Positions 44,409-57,460 of a DNA stretch of 64,000 nucleotides are shown here, piece by piece (within the stretch, counting starts at the first letter, position 1; each line of letters starts with the position of its first letter). The notes under the pieces are model-generated. The model was given only the letters and a program-made list of their open reading frames with translations. It had not been told where the DNA came from and did not search any database. Both the position numbers and the translations under genes were made by a program. This DNA comes from Methylomonas aurea (GTDB lineage: Bacteria; Pseudomonadota; Gammaproteobacteria; Methylococcales; Methylomonadaceae), in contig NZ_JANIBM010000028.1 of assembly GCF_024505045.1 (NCBI RefSeq), positions 1 through 64,000 on the forward strand, read 5' to 3'.

Positions 44409-44420
44409 ATTTCTAGCGAC

Positions 44421-46304
<1,884 letters not shown>

Positions 46305-46337
46305 TCAGAATAAATCGCGAGCGCAGGGAAGGATTGG

Positions 46338-46425
46338 CTTTCCTACGCCGGCATTAACCGGATCAGGTTCGAAGGGTTTTTCTCAGCTTCCGCTCAGGAA
46401 TTGGGCGGAAACACCCCTAGCCTTT
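46338..46425 (-). promoter_or_regulatory. TPP (THI-box) riboswitch
   Basis: On the minus strand the consensus parts appear in order: the AGGGGTG opening, CTGAGA in the middle, and ACCCTTCGAACCTGAT with the following GGTTAATGCCGGCGTAGG end. Placed 40-120 bases before thiC, it should turn off thiC when thiamine pyrophosphate is plentiful. Confidence 0.93.
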
Positions 46426-46500
46426 TAGGTAGCCGGTACGTTAAATGATAATCCCGCCAATTGCAAGCTCGGAAAACGCAACGATTAGCGTAAAAAGCTT

Positions 46501-46519
46501 ATAAAACAATAGGTTTTAT
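46501..46519. promoter_or_regulatory. Inverted repeat ATAAAAC-N5-GTTTTAT
   Basis: A perfect 7+7 palindrome 63 bases upstream of recD. It could be an operator or part of the promoter. The half-site partly resembles the elements at lexA, but in the reverse arrangement. Confidence 0.35.
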
Positions 46520-46581
46520 CGCGCCGCCGCCAATCGCAGGCAAATTGCTATGATACCCGACACCTAGCCAGCCATTCTGCC

Positions 46582-48222
46582 ATGACCGACGAACAAGCCT
46601 TCACCGATCTCGACCGCGGATTCGCCCGCTTCCTCGCCGAACGCAGCCGCTTGAGCGGCTCGAAAAAAAACCGTTTCGAAACCTTGCTGCTGCAGTTATC
46701 GGCCCAACAAGGCGCCGGCCATAGCTGCATCGCGATCGGCGCGGAAGACCGGGAAATCGTGCTGGCCTCCGGCCTGGCCTCGGCGGACCGGGTGACGCCC
46801 TTGATCGCCGAAGCCGACCGCTTGTATCTACATCGCTACTGGCATTACGAGGAACGCCTGGCTCGGCAACTCGGGGCGCTGACCCGGCAACAATTCGATA
46901 CCGGACATCTCGAAGCTCACCTGGAACGCTATTTCCCGAGCCAAGGCAACGAAATCGATTGGCAGAAAACCGCAGCAGAAGCGGCAGTCGGCCAGGCCTT
47001 GAGCATCATTACCGGCGGCCCCGGAACCGGAAAAACCACCACGGTGCTGAAAATTTTGGCCTTATTGCTGGAAACCAGCCGCCAAGCGCTACATATCGCG
47101 CTGGCCGCTCCCACCGGCAAAGCCGCGATGCGCCTGCAAGAGTCGATCGTCGCCAACAAACCCGGGCTGGATTGCGCCGCCGACGTGAAAACCCGAATTC
47201 CGGAGCAGGCCAACACGTTGCACCGCCTGCTCGGCGCCAAGCCTCCCACGCCATATTTCCGTCACGATGCCGGCAATCCGCTGCCGTACGATGTCGTCGT
47301 GGTGGACGAAACCTCGATGGTCGATCTGGCGCTGATGAGTAAACTGGTCGACGCACTGAAACCGGAGTCGCGCTTGATTTTGCTGGGAGACAAAGACCAA
47401 CTGGCCTCGGTCGAGTCCGGCTCGGTCTTGGCCGACCTTTCCGCCGGCCTGGCCGAACGCACGGTGGAATTGCAAAAATCGCATCGGTTTCAAGGCCGCA
47501 TCAAACAACTGGCCGTCGCCGTCAACCGCCAGGATGCCGATCTAGCCTGGCAACTGTTGCAGGAACCGAATCCGGCAGTGCGGCGCCTGAACGGCGACCC
47601 GATCGACTGGATCATCGAAAATTATGCCGAGTATTTGCAAGCAATTTCGGACGGCGCCGACCCGGCTCGAATTTTCGCCGCGTTCAACCGCTTTCGGGTG
47701 CTTTGCAGCAACCAACGCGGGCATAACTCGGTCGGCGAGATCAATCGGCGGGTAGAGCTGGAGCTGGCAAACCGCGGCACAATTCGGCCGGGAGCGGCAT
47801 GGTACGCCGGCAAACCGGTCATGATTACCGCCAACCACGCCAGCATGCAACTCTACAATGGCGACATCGGCCTGTGCCTGAACGACCCGGAACACGGCGG
47901 CCAGCTTCGGGTATTTTTCCCGCGCGGCGAGCAATTCCGTAAATTGTTACCGGCCCGCCTGCCGCCCTGGGAGACGGTGTTTGCGATGACGATACATAAA
48001 AGCCAGGGCTCGGAGTTCGAAAACATATTGATTGCGTTACCCGACGCCGTTAATCCGGTTCTGAGCAAGGAACTGTTGTACACGGCAATCACCCGCGCCA
48101 AGCAATCATTAGCCGTCAGTGCGAGCCAAACCATTTTCGAGGCTTGCATCCGCCATCGCGTCGTCAGACACAGCGGCCTGACCGCAAAATTAAAAACTTA
48201 CGCATCCGGATCAAGCCCATGA
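46582..48222 (+). CDS. recD: Exodeoxyribonuclease V alpha subunit (RecD)
   Basis: 546 residues. RecD is the 5'-3' helicase of RecBCD. Walker A is GGPGTGKTT (about 144-152), Walker B is VVVDETSMVD, and motif VI lies in TIHKSQGSEF and LYTAITRAKQ. It is shorter than E. coli RecD (608), mostly in the N-terminus. recB and recC are not next to it in the window, which is unusual since the three often cluster. A small gene follows with ATGA overlap. Confidence 0.9.
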   Translation: MTDEQAFTDLDRGFARFLAERSRLSGSKKNRFETLLLQLSAQQGAGHSCIAIGAEDREIVLASGLASADRVTPLIAEADRLYLHRYWHYEERLARQLGALTRQQFDTGHLEAHLERYFPSQGNEIDWQKTAAEAAVGQALSIITGGPGTGKTTTVLKILALLLETSRQALHIALAAPTGKAAMRLQESIVANKPGLDCAADVKTRIPEQANTLHRLLGAKPPTPYFRHDAGNPLPYDVVVVDETSMVDLALMSKLVDALKPESRLILLGDKDQLASVESGSVLADLSAGLAERTVELQKSHRFQGRIKQLAVAVNRQDADLAWQLLQEPNPAVRRLNGDPIDWIIENYAEYLQAISDGADPARIFAAFNRFRVLCSNQRGHNSVGEINRRVELELANRGTIRPGAAWYAGKPVMITANHASMQLYNGDIGLCLNDPEHGGQLRVFFPRGEQFRKLLPARLPPWETVFAMTIHKSQGSEFENILIALPDAVNPVLSKELLYTAITRAKQSLAVSASQTIFEACIRHRVVRHSGLTAKLKTYASGSSP

Positions 48223-48632
48223 AATCGATCAAAAAACGCAGCAAACGCTTACTGGCCGACATCAAAACCGCAGCGGACCGGTTAGCGTTCTTGAGTGCAG
48301 ACTTGGAGCTTTTACAAGGTTTATTCGAAACGGCCAGCCAAATTAGCGATTGCGCTGTCACGATCGCCGAACGAATATCCGATGCACATAAAACCGAAGC
48401 GGCTTCGGTTCTGGCTCAATCGCCAGAACTGGCCAGACTGGGAGATTTTGCCGATCTGGACGCGATCAGTCTGCTTGAAGAGCGCCTATTTACGGCGCAG
48501 GCCAATCTGGCGGAAGGGGAGGCCGGCCGATTTTTTCAACAACTGCTGGAAAAATCGGAGACGCTGTATGCGGGGCTTTCGGAGAGCGTCCAGCAACTGC
48601 TGGCACTAGCAGAAGACGCTGATGAAGGTTAG
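48219..48632 (+). CDS. Uncharacterised coiled protein coupled to recD
   Basis: 137 residues from an ATG overlapping the recD stop by 4 bases. The start is basic (MKSIKKRSKRLLADIKTA), and the rest is acidic and helical with heptad-like Leu (ADLELLQGLFETA), probably a coiled coil. No signal or membrane helix. I recognise no family. Translational coupling with recD suggests a linked role. It is convergent with ispB, overlapping its 3' end by 4 bases. Confidence 0.7.
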   Translation: MKSIKKRSKRLLADIKTAADRLAFLSADLELLQGLFETASQISDCAVTIAERISDAHKTEAASVLAQSPELARLGDFADLDAISLLEERLFTAQANLAEGEAGRFFQQLLEKSETLYAGLSESVQQLLALAEDADEG

Positions 48633-49633
48633 TGGCTGCGCTGCACTGAAAAGTGCGCCAGCGCTTCCAGGGCCTGTTTGTATTCTGAATCCGGCAGGCA
48701 ATCCAATGCGGCAATCGCCAGTGCCGCGGCGCGCTCGGCGCATTGTTCGGTATACTCGATCGCATTGGTAGCTTTCACGACCTCGTAAACCTCGTTGAAA
48801 GCTTCGCGCGAACCCTGCCGGATCGCGTCGACCACGATTTGCGACTGGCGCTCGTCGCCGTGCTGGATGGCGTAAATCAGCGGCAGGGTCGGCTTACCCT
48901 CGGCGAGATCGTCGCCCAGATTTTTGCCCAACTCCTCGCTATTGGCCTTGTAATCCAAAGCGTCGTCGATCAATTGAAACGCCACACCCAGTTGTTGGCC
49001 GTAAACCGCCAAAGCGTCTTCGGTGGCGGCATCCGCCCCAGAAACCACTGCCGCCAACCGAGTCGCGGTGCTGAATAGAATCGCGGTTTTACGGGCGATC
49101 ACTTCCAGGTATTTGGCTTCGCTGGTCTCCGGGTTGTTACAGTTCAACAACTGCAATACCTCGCCTTCAGCGATTGCGGTAGTGGTCTTGGACATGATGT
49201 CCATCACCCGCATGTTGTCGGTCCGCACCATCATTTCGAACGCGCTGGAATATAAATAGTCGCCGACCAAGACGCTGGCCGCATTCCCCCAAACCGCATT
49301 GGCGGACTCTTTACCGCGCCGCAATTCGGATTCGTCGACCACGTCGTCGTGCAACAAGGTAGCGGTATGGATAAACTCGATCACGGCTGCCAACGTCAAA
49401 TGCCGCTCGTCGATCTGACCCAGGGCCTTTGCCGCCAGCAACAGCAACATCGGCCGCAACCGCTTACCGCCGTTGCCGATGATGTAGTGACCGATTTGAT
49501 TGATCAGCACAACATCGGAGCTCAGTTCGTTTAAAATCAACCGGTCGACGGCCAGAGTCTCGGCGGTGGTTAAATTTTTAATCGAATCGAAATCTATAGG
49601 GGCTGAAGCTGGCGTTGAAACTTTAGCTATCAT
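48629..49633 (-). CDS. ispB: Octaprenyl diphosphate synthase
   Basis: 334 residues. It builds the ubiquinone side chain from FPP and IPP. The aspartate-rich motifs are D96-D100 (DDVVD) and D223-D227 (DDALD). The flanking GGKRLRP and GEVLQL are in place. Chain length (C40) is inferred from the IspB likeness. It is convergent with the recD-coupled gene and divergent from rplU. Confidence 0.93.
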   Translation of the reverse strand: MIAKVSTPASAPIDFDSIKNLTTAETLAVDRLILNELSSDVVLINQIGHYIIGNGGKRLRPMLLLLAAKALGQIDERHLTLAAVIEFIHTATLLHDDVVDESELRRGKESANAVWGNAASVLVGDYLYSSAFEMMVRTDNMRVMDIMSKTTTAIAEGEVLQLLNCNNPETSEAKYLEVIARKTAILFSTATRLAAVVSGADAATEDALAVYGQQLGVAFQLIDDALDYKANSEELGKNLGDDLAEGKPTLPLIYAIQHGDERQSQIVVDAIRQGSREAFNEVYEVVKATNAIEYTEQCAERAAALAIAALDCLPDSEYKQALEALAHFSVQRSH

Positions 49634-49762
49634 GAAGTTTTGGGCTAATCGCCTGTCGACGCGTGACGTAAATAACCGGTCATGCTATGAATAATCGCAG
49701 ATAGTGTCAATAGCACTCGACCGAAACGGCACCACCGCTGTATTACTATCAGTAATTTAGGT

Positions 49763-49791
49763 TTGACGTAAACCTTGTTAAAAAATATAAT
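49763..49791 (+). promoter_or_regulatory. Sigma-70 promoter of rplU-rpmA
   Basis: TTGACG and TATAAT are spaced by 17 bases, close to the consensus, about 45 bases before the rplU start. Confidence 0.8.
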
Positions 49792-49836
49792 CTGCTGTTC
49801 ACTTTTAACAGATTATGCTTGATGGAGCTTACGCTG

Positions 49837-50148
49837 ATGTATGCGGTAATTCAAACAGGTGGTAAACAGTATCGAGTCGCAGAGGGTACTACCTTAAAAA
49901 TAGAAAAACTTGAGTTGGGCGCCGGCGACAGCGTTGAGTTCGACAAAGTGCTGATGGTTCAATCCGGCGACTCTGTAAAAGTAGGTCAGCCTTACGTCGA
50001 AGGCGGCAAAGTGACTGCAACCGTAGTCTCTCAAGGCCGGCACAAAAAAGTCAGAATCATCAAATTCAGAAGACGTAAGCACCACATGAAACAACAAGGT
50101 CATCGTCAATATTACACTGAAGTGCAAATCACCGGCATTTCGGCATAA
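49837..50148 (+). CDS. rplU: Ribosomal protein bL21
   Basis: 103 residues from the ATG giving [17 protein letters not shown], matching E. coli L21 in length and N-terminus. An upstream ATG adds five residues, but the internal one is preceded by GGAG at nine bases. bL21 binds 23S rRNA. It is first in rplU-rpmA, with 18 bases to the next gene. Confidence 0.96.
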   Translation: MYAVIQTGGKQYRVAEGTTLKIEKLELGAGDSVEFDKVLMVQSGDSVKVGQPYVEGGKVTATVVSQGRHKKVRIIKFRRRKHHMKQQGHRQYYTEVQITGISA

Positions 50149-50166
50149 CTTATCCGAGGATAGAAA

Positions 50167-50424
50167 ATGGCTCACAAGAAAGCAGGCGGTAGTACCCGCA
50201 ACGGTCGCGACTCCAATGCTCAACGCCTGGGCGTCAAGCGTTTCGGCGGTCAAGTCGTGAAGGCTGGCAACATCCTGGTTCGCCAACGCGGCACCAAATT
50301 CCACGCTGGCGACAATGTCGGTGTCGGCAAAGACCACACCTTGTTCGCCCTGACCGACGGCAAAGTGGTTTTCGTTGAAAAAGGCCCGCAAAACCGTAAA
50401 TACGTCAGTATTGCAGCAGCGTAA
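50167..50424 (+). CDS. rpmA: Ribosomal protein bL27
   Basis: 85 residues with the characteristic N-terminus [16 protein letters not shown] that reaches the peptidyl-transferase centre. Preceded by a good GAGGATAG-type site. A terminator follows it. Confidence 0.97.
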   Translation: MAHKKAGGSTRNGRDSNAQRLGVKRFGGQVVKAGNILVRQRGTKFHAGDNVGVGKDHTLFALTDGKVVFVEKGPQNRKYVSIAAA

Positions 50425-50455
50425 ATTCTGATTGTGCCTTGGCACATTCGACCCG

Positions 50456-50485
50456 AAAAGCCTCGTTTCATAGCGGGGCTTTTTT
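50456..50485 (+). terminator. Intrinsic terminator after rpmA
   Basis: A 10-bp stem (AAAAGCCTCG with CGGGGCTTTT, one G-U pair) around an eight-base loop, ending in T's. It separates rplU-rpmA from obgE, which starts 18 bases later. Confidence 0.88.
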
Positions 50486-50499
50486 GTTTATACCGGTAG

Positions 50500-52669
<2,170 letters not shown>

Positions 52670-52674
52670 AACGG

Positions 52675-52702
52675 GCCGGATTGGCAAAGTCGCCAAGCCG
52701 GC
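52675..52702. terminator. Bidirectional hairpin between proB and mrp
   Basis: GCCGG-A-TTGGC pairs with GCCAA-G-CCGGC around a six-base loop (one A-G mismatch), five bases after the proB stop and just past the mrp end. No T tract is present, so the strength is uncertain. Confidence 0.45.
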
Positions 52703-52713
52703 CTGACACCAGC

Positions 52714-53805
52714 TTAAGTATTCTGAATCACAATGTTCGGAAAACGGCCGCTGTAATCTTTGGTCCGCATTGCCAATTTGGCGGCCATTTTGCGGGCGAT
52801 GGCTTTGTAAATTTGCGCCGGCCGCCCGTCCGGATCGGCCACCACCGACGGTCGACCGCTATCGGCATATTCGCGGATATGGATATCCAAGGGCAATGCA
52901 CCAAGCATATCCACCTTGTTTTTCGCCGCCATCGCCACCCCGCCGCCCTGGCCGAAAATCGCTTCCTCATGTCCGCAATTGCTGCAGATGTGCATACTCA
53001 TGTTCTCGACCAGTCCCAGAATCGGCACATTCACCTTTTCGAACATGCCCAAACCGCGCTGGGCATCGATCAACGCGATATCCTGCGGCGTGGTGACGAC
53101 CACGGCCCCGCTGACCGGAATTTGTTGCGCCAGCGTCAGTTGAATATCGCCGGTGCCCGGCGGCAGGTCGATGATCAAATAGTCCACGCTGTCCCATTGG
53201 GTCTGCGTCAGCAACTGCTGTAGCGCGCCGGTCACCATCGGTCCGCGCCAGATCATGGGCTGGTCGGGATCGACCAAATAACCGATGGACATGGTCTGGA
53301 TACCGAAGGAAATCTTCGGCTTCAGCATTTTGCCGTCCTCGCTGTCCGGCTTACCGGACAAACCCAGCATGGTCGGAATGCTCGGTCCGTAAATATCGGC
53401 ATCGAGAATGCCGACGTTGGCACCCTCGGCGGCCAGCGCCAACGCCAGATTGACCGACGTGGTGGACTTGCCGACGCCCCCCTTGCCGGACGCCACTGCA
53501 ATAATGTTCTTAACGTTCAGTAGTGGCTTCAGCGTTTTTTGTACCGCATGAGACACGATATTGACGTTGACTACAACATCGACTTTGCCCACGCCAGGCA
53601 GGGCTTGCAGGCGCTGCGTCAACGTTTCCCGCAATTCTTCCAGATAGCTTTTGGCCGGATAACCCAGTTCGATCGCCACACTGACATCTTGGCCTTCCAC
53701 AATGATCTTCTTGACCGATTTGGCCGAAACCAGGTCGGTTTCGACATTCGGATCGATGAAACCTTTCAGTAAATTCTCGACAACCGCCTTGTCAATGCTC
53801 GCCAT
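52714..53805 (-). CDS. mrp: Iron-sulfur cluster carrier Mrp/ApbC
   Basis: 363 residues. The N-terminal MIP18-like domain (about 1-95) is followed by a P-loop ATPase with GKGGVGKS (107-114), and CSNC near residue 275 that holds a bridging Fe-S cluster. It transfers clusters to apoproteins. Monocistronic, convergent with proB. Confidence 0.93.
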   Translation of the reverse strand: MASIDKAVVENLLKGFIDPNVETDLVSAKSVKKIIVEGQDVSVAIELGYPAKSYLEELRETLTQRLQALPGVGKVDVVVNVNIVSHAVQKTLKPLLNVKNIIAVASGKGGVGKSTTSVNLALALAAEGANVGILDADIYGPSIPTMLGLSGKPDSEDGKMLKPKISFGIQTMSIGYLVDPDQPMIWRGPMVTGALQQLLTQTQWDSVDYLIIDLPPGTGDIQLTLAQQIPVSGAVVVTTPQDIALIDAQRGLGMFEKVNVPILGLVENMSMHICSNCGHEEAIFGQGGGVAMAAKNKVDMLGALPLDIHIREYADSGRPSVVADPDGRPAQIYKAIARKMAAKLAMRTKDYSGRFPNIVIQNT

Positions 53806-54155
53806 GCAAAACTCCGGATCAAATAGGTAATAACCGAGTAGTTTACTGCGAATTCACAACCGCTCAAGCCCTTTCTCCTGCGCCGGCCCGACAAACATTG
53901 CCCGCAAACCAAGTTGCCACACATCCGGTCGCCTCAAGCCGTTGCATCGCCAAGCCGACGGCTTAACGTCATCACTTCAAACAAACCACAGCAACATAAA
54001 AAATAAATTTTACTTTTATAATAGAAAGTTATAGAAATAACCTAATACTTGAGATTAAATTTATTCATCTTAATTCGCTCTTAATTACGGCCTCATCTGA
54101 CTTTAATTTGCATCGTTTAGTGTCAACCACCTGATTTTGAACATTTAACAGACAC
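53806..54155. other. AT-rich spacer before the L,D-transpeptidase gene
   Basis: The sequence becomes very AT-rich from about 54000. A TATAAT at 54017-54022 could be a -10 box for the downstream gene, though no matching -35 was fixed. No other feature is seen. Confidence 0.4.
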
Positions 54156-55499
54156 ATGACTCGACCCGCCGCCACGCCAAACCGCATCGCATCGCCCAAA
54201 GCGTTAGCCATCTCGGCACTGCTATTGAGCCAATTGCTGTCAGGCTGCCAAAGCTTGCAGATTTTCCAGCAGCCCGAGCCGGAAACCATCGTCTGGAACA
54301 GCAAAGCCGAAGACGTACCGATACACGAATTCAGCCTGAACCCGGGCCAAAACATGGTCGGCGAGTTGGCCAGCATCACCAGCGCCGAAAACGACACGCT
54401 GTCCGACATCGGCCGCCACTACGGCCTGGGCTTCAACGACATCGCCAACGCCAATGCCGGTGTCGATCCCTGGACGTTGTCCTCGGGCCAGAACGTGTTG
54501 CTGCCGCTCAGCTTCATTCTGCCGGACGCTCCACGCAAGGGCATCGTGCTGAACCTGGCCAACATGCGCATGTTTTATTTCCCGAAAAACGCGACCAACA
54601 GCGTGCTGACCTACCCGGTCGGCATCGGCCGTCAAGGCTGGCATACGCCGCTGGGGCAAACCCAGATCGTCGCCAAGAAAGCCAATCCCGACTGGACCGT
54701 GCCGACATCGATCCAACGGGAACACCAAGCGCAAGGCACGCCGTTACCCAAAGTCGTGCGCTCGGGGCCGGACAACCCTCTAGGCGATTACGCCATGCCG
54801 CTGGGTTTCAGCGGTTACCTGATCCACGGCACCAACAAACCCTACGGCATCGGCATGCAAGTCAGCCACGGCTGCGTGCAACTCTACCCGGAAGACATCG
54901 AAACCCTGTTCGGCAAGGTCGAGATAGGCACGCAGGTCAATATCGTCCACCAACCTTATCTGGCAGCCTGGCGCGACGACATGCTGTATCTGGAAGCGCA
55001 TCCGCCGCTGGACAAATGGGAGAAGCAAAAAAAGCAGTTGCAAAAAGACATTCGTAAGAAACTACAACAACTGGCCGCCGCCAAAGGCGCAGAGGTGGAT
55101 TGGAGCAAGACCGACCGCATCCTGCAGCGAGCCGACGGCATTGCCACGCCGGTACTGGCCGGCAGCCCGGACCTGGCGGAACTGAAAGCCAACGCAATTC
55201 CGCTGGCCCGTCCGGATCGGCTATACGGCCAACCAATTCCATCGGAATTGAGCGATAACGATTGGGCTATTCTCGCCGCCATTTTCGACAACGAAACCGA
55301 TGCGCAGAAATTGGCGGCGATGCTGAACCACCAGGGTCCGCCGATCCCGGCTCGCAAAGTCGCCAAAGACGGCAATTATCAAGTCGTGGTGGGGCCTTTG
55401 AAGAACAAGAAAGAAGTGAAAAGCGTCGCCCAACGCATCAAACAGAATTTCGATATGGACGTTACCACGCTGGCTCCGAGGCAAGCCGCGAAAAACTGA
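54156..55499 (+). CDS. L,D-transpeptidase lipoprotein with LysM and SPOR parts
   Basis: 447 residues. A lipobox LLSGC puts the lipid cysteine at position 31. A LysM-type region lies at about 70-115 (SDIGRHYGLGFNDIANAN). The YkuD catalytic domain follows with the active cysteine C240 in SHGCVQLYP. A C-terminal SPOR-like domain (about 370-440) should bind denuded glycan. It makes 3-3 peptidoglycan cross-links or attaches a lipoprotein. Monocistronic by spacing. Confidence 0.9.
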   Translation: MTRPAATPNRIASPKALAISALLLSQLLSGCQSLQIFQQPEPETIVWNSKAEDVPIHEFSLNPGQNMVGELASITSAENDTLSDIGRHYGLGFNDIANANAGVDPWTLSSGQNVLLPLSFILPDAPRKGIVLNLANMRMFYFPKNATNSVLTYPVGIGRQGWHTPLGQTQIVAKKANPDWTVPTSIQREHQAQGTPLPKVVRSGPDNPLGDYAMPLGFSGYLIHGTNKPYGIGMQVSHGCVQLYPEDIETLFGKVEIGTQVNIVHQPYLAAWRDDMLYLEAHPPLDKWEKQKKQLQKDIRKKLQQLAAAKGAEVDWSKTDRILQRADGIATPVLAGSPDLAELKANAIPLARPDRLYGQPIPSELSDNDWAILAAIFDNETDAQKLAAMLNHQGPPIPARKVAKDGNYQVVVGPLKNKKEVKSVAQRIKQNFDMDVTTLAPRQAAKN

Positions 55500-55600
55500 C
55501 TCGGCAGAATAAGCCCGCGGATTGCACCACCGACTCCGCCCAAGCGGTGCGCGAAGTTTTGCAGATTGAGCGGGCACCTACTGAAACAAGAAGGGCGTCT

Positions 55601-56233
55601 TTAGGCCAACTTCAGAACAGGCTGCGAAAATTTAGGCACGCCGACGATTTCGCCGCGCTGCAAATGCAAATACTGCAAGCCCATCAGCGTCGAAATTTCG
55701 TCGTACTCAATCCAGACCACCTTCGCCTCGCCCTCCACGCCGAGTTCATGAAAATCGAAGCTGGCAATAGTTCCTTCCGCGACTTCGATCCTGCCCAGCA
55801 TGCGGATCATGATGCCGTCTATCGACACGTTCTCGGTATTGAACGCATAATCGGTGTTGTTGAGCACGATATGGCCGGCAGTCGAAATGTTTTTCCGGTA
55901 TGCGCGGCGGCTGTAGAGCAAATTGTCGACGTCGTAAGACAGGTTGCGGAATTCGACCGCAATCTGGAATCCGGCGTGGACCGACTCGGCCCTGACCACT
56001 TCCGCCTCGCCCGCCAAGTTGATGTCCGGCAGGTAAAAATCGACGATAGGCGAAACTTGCAAGGCCCGAAATATGTCTTTGATGCCGGCCAACGAAGGTT
56101 TGACCTTTAATAGCGCCAACAGACCGGTTATCGACAGATTGACCACCACGATTTCATGCTCCTCCTGGCCTAGGTACAAAAGTCCGTGGCTGGCAAGGCT
56201 TTTTCGGTAGGCGCGGTTTTTGGTAGCGAACAT
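55601..56233 (-). CDS. Tandem PilZ-domain protein
   Basis: 210 residues with two PilZ-like repeats. The first (about 5-70) has NRAYRK and VNLSITG. The second (about 100-175) has SRRAYRK, fitting the RxxxR motif, and ENVSIDG, fitting (D/N)xSxxG. The first repeat lacks the leading Arg, so it may not bind c-di-GMP. A c-di-GMP receptor with one competent site is the simplest reading. It could affect pili or exopolysaccharide. It is convergent with the L,D-transpeptidase gene. Confidence 0.78.
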   Translation of the reverse strand: MFATKNRAYRKSLASHGLLYLGQEEHEIVVVNLSITGLLALLKVKPSLAGIKDIFRALQVSPIVDFYLPDINLAGEAEVVRAESVHAGFQIAVEFRNLSYDVDNLLYSRRAYRKNISTAGHIVLNNTDYAFNTENVSIDGIMIRMLGRIEVAEGTIASFDFHELGVEGEAKVVWIEYDEISTLMGLQYLHLQRGEIVGVPKFSQPVLKLA

Positions 56234-56328
56234 GCTGTAATCCTTGTCTGACGGCGTGCTTTACAGGCTGCTAACGCTGAAAGCAGCAGCGCAAGACCTT
56301 ATGTTTTTGTTATGGATTGAGACCGGGT

Positions 56329-56919
56329 ATGTTAAACAAATTTTTTTGTCTGGCAAGCTTAGCCGTTTTGTCGGCCTGCGCAAGCGTACCGCCGAAAAAC
56401 CCCGAAAACATCTGCCAAATCTTCCGCGAAAAGGAAGACTGGTACCAGGCCACCTTAAACTCCGCCCGCCGCTGGGGTGTGCCGATCGCAGTACAAATGG
56501 CCATCATCAACCAGGAATCCAGCTTCGTCGCCGACGCCCAGCCTCCGCGGCCGGTAATTTTAGGATTTATTCCTTGGTTCCGCTCCAGCAGCGCGTACGG
56601 CTATCCCCAAGCCAAGGATGAAACTTGGGCAGACTATCAAAAGCAGGCCGGCAACTGGTGGGCCGACCGCGAGGACTTCGCCGACAGTTGCGATTTCGTA
56701 GCTTGGTATTGCGCCACCAGCAACCGCAAACTCGGCATCCCGACCTCGGACGCGCAAAAGCTATACTTGACCTACCACGAAGGGCTGGGAGGCTTCCAGC
56801 GCAACTCCTACCTGTCGAAACAATGGCTGATGCATACCGCGCAAAAAGTGCATCAGCGGGCATTGCGCTACGACGCGCAACTGGCCGGGTGCCGACAAGA
56901 GCTGGAAGCTAAAAACTGA
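56329..56919 (+). CDS. Lytic transglycosylase-like lipoprotein
   Basis: 196 residues. The lipobox is LSAC, with C17. The SLT-type catalytic glutamate is likely E63 in IINQESSF, followed by the AYGYPQAKDETWADYQ pattern of SLT-fold proteins. It should cleave peptidoglycan glycan in the outer-membrane or periplasm. The ATG giving MLNKFF is preferred over an upstream TTG. Confidence 0.8.
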   Translation: MLNKFFCLASLAVLSACASVPPKNPENICQIFREKEDWYQATLNSARRWGVPIAVQMAIINQESSFVADAQPPRPVILGFIPWFRSSSAYGYPQAKDETWADYQKQAGNWWADREDFADSCDFVAWYCATSNRKLGIPTSDAQKLYLTYHEGLGGFQRNSYLSKQWLMHTAQKVHQRALRYDAQLAGCRQELEAKN

Positions 56920-56956
56920 TACACTAGCCACCCCGTTAACCGATGCCGATATGCAT

Positions 56957-57022
56957 AATAACCCGGCCCTTAAATACCGTTCGCCTTTATGCCCTTTGGA
57001 TACCGAGCTAACCGAAGGAACC
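56957..57022 (+). repeat. Partial repeat, same family as at 33.5 kb
   Basis: The TAACCCGGCCCTTAAA opening, TTCGCCTTT and the GAAGG end match the piece at 33481-33539 in the same order. The copies differ by scattered changes. Confidence 0.5.
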
Positions 57023-57074
57023 AGCCCGAACGGAATGCTCGGCAGGAAACCTCTAAAATTGCACCTCGATTAAC

Positions 57075-57430
57075 TTATTGATCCGGCCCTTAGTTGTTTA
57101 AATCGTTCGTGCTGAGCTTGTCGAAGCACAACCCGCATTTCGACTGACTCAATACCCACGGGGCGTAACGGCGAACAGATGTTAAAACTTTACAAGACCG
57201 GATCAATTGAGAACACCAAGCTTTATAAAGCGAAGTGTTAGCCGTTTGTGCTGAACTTATCAAAGCATCAACGGATAATGTTTAGAGGTTACCGCCAATC
57301 GATAGGCCTGGCTTATTGATCGAGCCAAGTGCCGTTAATATCCGTTGGCGGCTTGTCACTTGGGTATTGAGATTATGCTTCGACTGGCTCGGCACGAACG
57401 GTAAAAACAATTTAAAGGCCGGATCAATAA
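57075..57430. repeat. MITE-like element with about 55-base inverted ends
   Basis: The left end (TTATTGATCCGGCC, then CGTTCGTGC and GTCGAAGCA) and the right end are inverted complements at roughly 83 percent over 55 bases. The interior carries no gene. The 356-base unit lies 30 bases before the FKBP gene and could carry promoter elements. No transposase is seen. Confidence 0.7.
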
Positions 57431-57460
57431 CAACGGCATCAGCAACTTTCCGGAGTATTC

